Source of the DNA: Pontederia crassipes
Taxonomy: Eukaryota; Streptophyta; Magnoliopsida; Commelinales; Pontederiaceae
Assembly (NCBI GenBank): GCA_030549335.1
Contig: CM060197.1
Span: 18,054,501 to 18,118,500, forward strand
Length of the DNA: 64,000 bases
Reading direction: 5' to 3'
Shown: piece by piece, positions 60,583 to 64,000 of the stretch
Numbering within the stretch: position 1 is the first letter of the stretch
Layout of the letters: every line of letters starts with the position of its first letter
Made by a program: the position numbers and the translations under genes
The notes under the pieces: generated by a model
What the model saw: the letters and a program-made list of their open reading frames with translations, nothing else
The model's database searches: none
Told to the model about the DNA's origin: nothing

Positions 60583-61470
60583 GAACTTTAACTCTATTTC
60601 AAACCGAAGTTGAACCGTTACAATCAAAGATAACGCTCATAGGGATTAGAGTCTTAGAGTTAGGTTCAAAGCTATAAGTTATAGATACTTATTACAACCT
60701 TTGGGTGTCCTAAGAGGTGATAGATCTTTAGAACTTTAACTCTATTTCAAACCGAAGTTGAACCGTTACAATCAAAGAGAACGCTCTTAGGGATTAGAGT
60801 CTTAGAGTTAGGTTCAAAGCTATAAGTTATAGATACTTATGACAACTTTTGGGTGTCCTAAGAGGTGATAGATCTTTAGAACTTTAACTCTATTTCAAAC
60901 CAAAGTTGAACCGTTACAATCAAAGATAACGCTCTTGGGGATTAGAGTCTTAGAGTTAGGTTCAAAGCTATAAGTTATAGATACTTATGACAACCTTTGG
61001 GTGTCCTAAGAGGTGATAGATCTTTAGAACTTTAACTCTATTTCAAACCGAAGTTGAACCGTTACAATCAAAGATAACGCTCTTAGGGATTAGAGTCTTA
61101 GAGTTAGGTTCAAAGCTATAAGTTATAGATACTTATGACAACCTTTGGGTGTCCTAAGAGGTGATAGATCTTTAGAACTTTAACTCTATTTCAAACCGAA
61201 GTTGAACCGTTACAATCAAAGATAACGCTCTTAGGGATTAGAGTCTTAGAGTTAGGTTCAAAGCTATAAGTTATAGATGCTTATTACAACCTTTGGGTGT
61301 CCTAAGAGGTGATAGATCTTTAGAACTTTAACTCTATTTCAAATTGAAGTTGAACCGTTACAATCAAAGATAACGCTCTTGGGGATTAGAGACTTTGAGT
61401 TAGGTTCAAAGCTATAAGTTAAAGATACTTATGACAACCTTTGGGTGTCCTAAGAGGTGATAGATCTTTA
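60583..61470 (+). repeat. 6-monomer higher-order repeat, tandem copy 2 (888 bp)
   Basis: Lag exactly 888 bp. The only private change I notice is CAAACCAAAG in the CTTGGGG monomer at 60879, a CpG-to-CpA change. Confidence 0.9.
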
Positions 61471-62358
61471 GAACTTTAACTCTATTTCAAACTGAAGTTG
61501 AACCGTTACAATCAAAGATAACGCTCATAGGGATTAGAGTCTTAGAGTTAGGTTCAAAGCTATAAGTTATAGATACTTATTACAACCTTTGGGTGTCCTA
61601 AGAGGTGATAGATCTTTAGAACTTTAACTCTATTTCAAACCGAAGTTGAACCGTTACAATCAAAGAGAACGCTCTTAGGGATTAGAGTCTTAGAGTTAGG
61701 TTCAAAGCTATAAGTTATAGATACTTATGACAACTTTTGGGTGTCCTAAGAGGTGATAGATCTTTAGAACTTTAACTCTATTTCAAACCGAAGTTGAACC
61801 GTTACAATCAAAGATAACGCTCTTGGGGATTAGAGTCTTAGAGTTAGGTTCAAAGCTATAAGTTATAGATACTTATGACAACCTTTGGGTGTCCTAAGAG
61901 GTGATAGATCTTTAGAACTTTAACTCTATTTCAAACCGAAGTTGAACCGTTACAATCAAAGATAACGCTCTTAGGGATTAGAGTCTTAGAGTTAGGTTCA
62001 AAGCTATAAGTTATAGATACTTATGACAACCTTTGGGTGTCCTAAGAGGTGATAGATCTTTAGAACTTTAACTCTATTTCAAACCGAAGTTGAACCGTTA
62101 CAATCAAAGATAACGCTCTTAGGGATTAGAGTCTTAGAGTTAGGTTCAAAGCTATAAGTTATAGATGCTTATTACAACCTTTGGGTGTCCTAAGAGGTGA
62201 TAGATCTTTAGAACTTTAACTCTATTTCAAATTGAAGTTGAATCGTTACAATCAAAGATAACGCCCTTGGGGATTAGAGACTTTGAGTTAGGTTCAAAGC
62301 TATAAGTTATAGATACTTATGACAACCTTTGGGTGTCCTAAGAGGTGATAGATCTTTA
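61471..62358 (+). repeat. 6-monomer higher-order repeat, tandem copy 3 (888 bp)
   Basis: Lag 888 bp. The first monomer has AAACTG. The sixth (62211) differs most: AATCG, CGCCCTTGGGG and AAGTTATAG in place of AAGTTAAAG, so this end of the run probably joins a different CAAATTG-type monomer. Confidence 0.88.
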
Positions 62359-62506
62359 GAACTTTAACTCTATTTCAAACCGAAGTTGAACCGTTACAAT
62401 CAAAGATAACGCTCTTAGGGATTAGAGTCTTAGAGTTAGGTTCAAGGCTATAAGTTATAGATACTTATGACAACCTTTGGGTGTCCTAAGAGGTGATAAA
62501 TCTTTA

Positions 62507-63542
62507 GAACTTTAACTCTATTTCAAACCGAAGTTGAACCGTTACAATCAAAGATAACGCTCTTAGGGATTAGAGTCTTAGAGTTAGGTTCAAGGCTATA
62601 AGTTATAGATACTTATGACAACCTTTGGGTGTCCTAAGAGGTGATAGATCTTTAGAACTTTAACTCTATTTCAAACCGAAGTTGAACCGTTACAATCAAA
62701 GATAACGCTCTTAGGGATTAGAGTCTTAGAGTTAGGTACAAAGCTATAAGTTATAGATACTTATTACAACCTTTGGGTGTCCTAAGAGGTGATAGATCTT
62801 TAGAACTTTAACTCTATTTCAAACCGAAGTTGAACCGTTACAATCAAAGATAACGTTCTTAGGGATTAGAGTCTTAGAGTTAGGTTCAAAGCTATAAGTT
62901 ATAGATACTTATGACAACCTTTGGGTGTCCTAAGAGGTGATAGATCTTTAGAACTTTAACTCTATTTCAAACTGAAGTTGAACCGTTACAATCAAAGATA
63001 ACGCTCTTAGGTATTAGAGTCTTAGAGTTAGGTTCAAAGCTATAAGTTATAGATACTTATTACAACCTTTGGGTGTCCTAAGAGGAGATAGATCTATAGA
63101 ACTTTAACTCTATTTCAAACCGAAGTTGAACCGTTACAATCAAAGATAACGCTCTTAGGGATTAGAGTCTTAGAGTTAGGTTCAAAGCTATAAGTTATAG
63201 ATGGTTATTACAACCTTTGAGTGTCCTAAGAGGTGATAGATCTTTAGAACTTTAACTCTATTTTAAATTGAAGTTGAACCGTTACAATCAAAGATAACGC
63301 TCTTAGGGATTAGAGTCTTAGAGTTAGGTTCAAAGCTATAAGTTATAGATACTTATTACAACCTTTGGGTGTCCTAAGAGGTGATAGATCTTTAGAACTT
63401 TAACTCTATTTCAAACCGAAGTTGAACCGTTACAATCAAAGACAACGCTCTTAGGGATTAGAGTCTTAGAGTTAGGTTCAAAGCTATAAGTTATAGATAC
63501 TTATGACAACCTTTGGGTGTCCTAAGAGGTGATAGATCTTTA
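62507..63542 (+). repeat. 7-monomer block, copy 2 (pairs with 54959-55994)
   Basis: Same order of markers as 54959-55994, lag 7548 bp. The preceding monomer (62359) already has CAAGG and ends with GATAAATCT. The block separates the tandem 6-monomer run from more monomers of that same family at the window end. Confidence 0.86.
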
Positions 63543-63986
63543 GAACTTTAACTCTATTTCAAACCGAAGTTGAACCGTTACAATCAAAGATAACGCTCTT
63601 AGGGATTAGAGTCTTAGAGTTAGGTTCAAAGCTATAAGTTATAGATACTTATGACAACTTTTGGGTGTCCTAAGAGGTGATAGATCTTTAGAACTTTAAC
63701 TCTATTTCAAACCGAAGTTGAGCCGTTACAATCAAAGATAACGCTCTTGGGGATTAGAGTCTTAGAGTTAGGTTCAAAGCTATAAGTTAAAGATACTTAT
63801 GACAACCTTTGGGTGTCCTAAGAGGTGATAGATCTTTAGAACTTTAACTCTATTTCAAACCGAAGTTGAACCGTTACAATCAAAGATAACGCTCATAGGG
63901 ATTAGAGTCTTAGAGTTAGGTTCAAAGCTATAAGTTATAGATACTTATTACAACCTTTGGGTGTCCTAAGAGGTGATAGATCTTTA
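63543..63986 (+). repeat. last three complete monomers
   Basis: CAACTTTTGGG (63543), GAGCCG with AAGTTAAAGATAC (63691) and CTCATAGGG (63839). These are types of the 6-monomer family in a different order, so the family continues beyond the window. Confidence 0.8.
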
Positions 63987-64000
63987 GAACTTTAACTCTA
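63987..64000 (+). repeat. partial monomer cut by the window end
   Basis: Only the first 14 bases (GAACTTTAACTCTA) are present. The array therefore continues to the right, and since base 1 is also inside the array, its true length is unknown. Confidence 0.97.

Larger units (their letters stand above)
1..64000 (+). repeat. 148-bp tandem satellite array filling the window
   Basis: A single satellite family repeats head to tail from the first base to the last. Landmark GAACTTTAACTC recurs at 1, 149, 297, 445 and so on; I followed it through 432 complete monomers. Of these, 409 are 148 bp, four are 164 bp, six 149 bp, ten 147 bp, two 146 bp and one 142 bp, which sums exactly to 63986. All copies have the same orientation. 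Most differ from the consensus at 0-8 positions. Stops recur in every frame, with the longest open stretch in the consensus about 100 bp on either strand, so the array is not protein coding. Arrays of this size and uniformity are known from eukaryotic centromeric, pericentromeric and subtelomeric heterochromatin. Which of these this is, and the host species, cannot be read from the sequence. Confidence 0.98.

Noticed and set aside
1..64000. Regular spacing could suggest a CRISPR array
   Set aside because: The whole 148-bp unit is repeated; there are no short repeats separated by unique spacers and no cas-like gene.
1..64000. Possible open reading frames
   Set aside because: The consensus has stops in every frame, and the 148-bp period rotates frames, so no stretch stays open beyond about 100 bp on either strand. 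Short ATG-started runs are chance.
1..64000. CENP-B box
   Set aside because: I looked for TTCG, four bases, A, two bases, CGGG on both strands of the consensus and main variants. TTCGG and TTCGGG variants occur, but none with the right spacing.
1..64000. Transposon or LTR inserted in the array
   Set aside because: I followed the monomer start through the whole window, and all lengths are accounted for by small indels and the 16-bp duplications, so there is no room for an insertion.

Overview
The whole 64 kb window is one uninterrupted head-to-tail array of a 148-bp satellite monomer. Taking the monomer to start at GAACTTTAACTC, there are 432 complete monomers (1-63986) and the first 14 bp of the next (63987-64000). 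All lie in the same orientation, with no inversion, transposon, gene, RNA gene or unrelated spacer. By hand count, 409 monomers are exactly 148 bp. The other 23 are 142, 146, 147, 149 or 164 bp, and these lengths add up exactly to 63986. The consensus is about 34-35% GC with three CpG sites. Because 148 is not a multiple of 3 and the monomer is full of stops, no strand can stay open for more than about 100 bp.

Organism: long, homogeneous satellite arrays of this kind are typical of eukaryotic centromeric, pericentromeric or subtelomeric heterochromatin. I do not recognise the monomer and cannot name the species or decide between plant and animal. The 148-bp period is close to the DNA length wrapped on a nucleosome core. 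C-to-T changes at all CpGs and at the outer C of CCG suggest cytosine methylation. No CENP-B-box-like motif is visible.

Layout. Individual monomers usually differ from the consensus at 0-8 sites, and shared variants show local higher-order structure. (1) 1-15391 is a mosaic with three copies of a 10-monomer block (1-1480, 5033-6512, 13320-14799) and other multi-monomer duplications. (2) 15392-26336 is built from a distinct set of monomer types (called A to G here) and includes a 10-monomer, 1480-bp higher-order repeat (17760-21607, about 2.6 copies). (3) 26337-29592 is an 11-monomer, 1628-bp unit in two almost identical tandem copies. (4) 29593-31367 is transitional. (5) 31368-43267 holds a 19-monomer block duplicated 3420 bp apart and four 164-bp monomers with an internal 16-bp duplication. 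(6) 43268-56290 holds three copies of a 9-monomer block and a long duplication with a 5031-bp lag. (7) 56291-63986 holds a 6-monomer, 888-bp higher-order repeat with three tandem copies at 59695-62358.

The monomer is rich in short inverted repeats. One monomer type (eight copies between 15.8 and 30.5 kb) carries two changes that complete a perfect 17-bp palindrome. The best-supported story is repeated unequal exchange or segmental copying in units of whole monomers, which generated nested, locally confined higher-order repeats.
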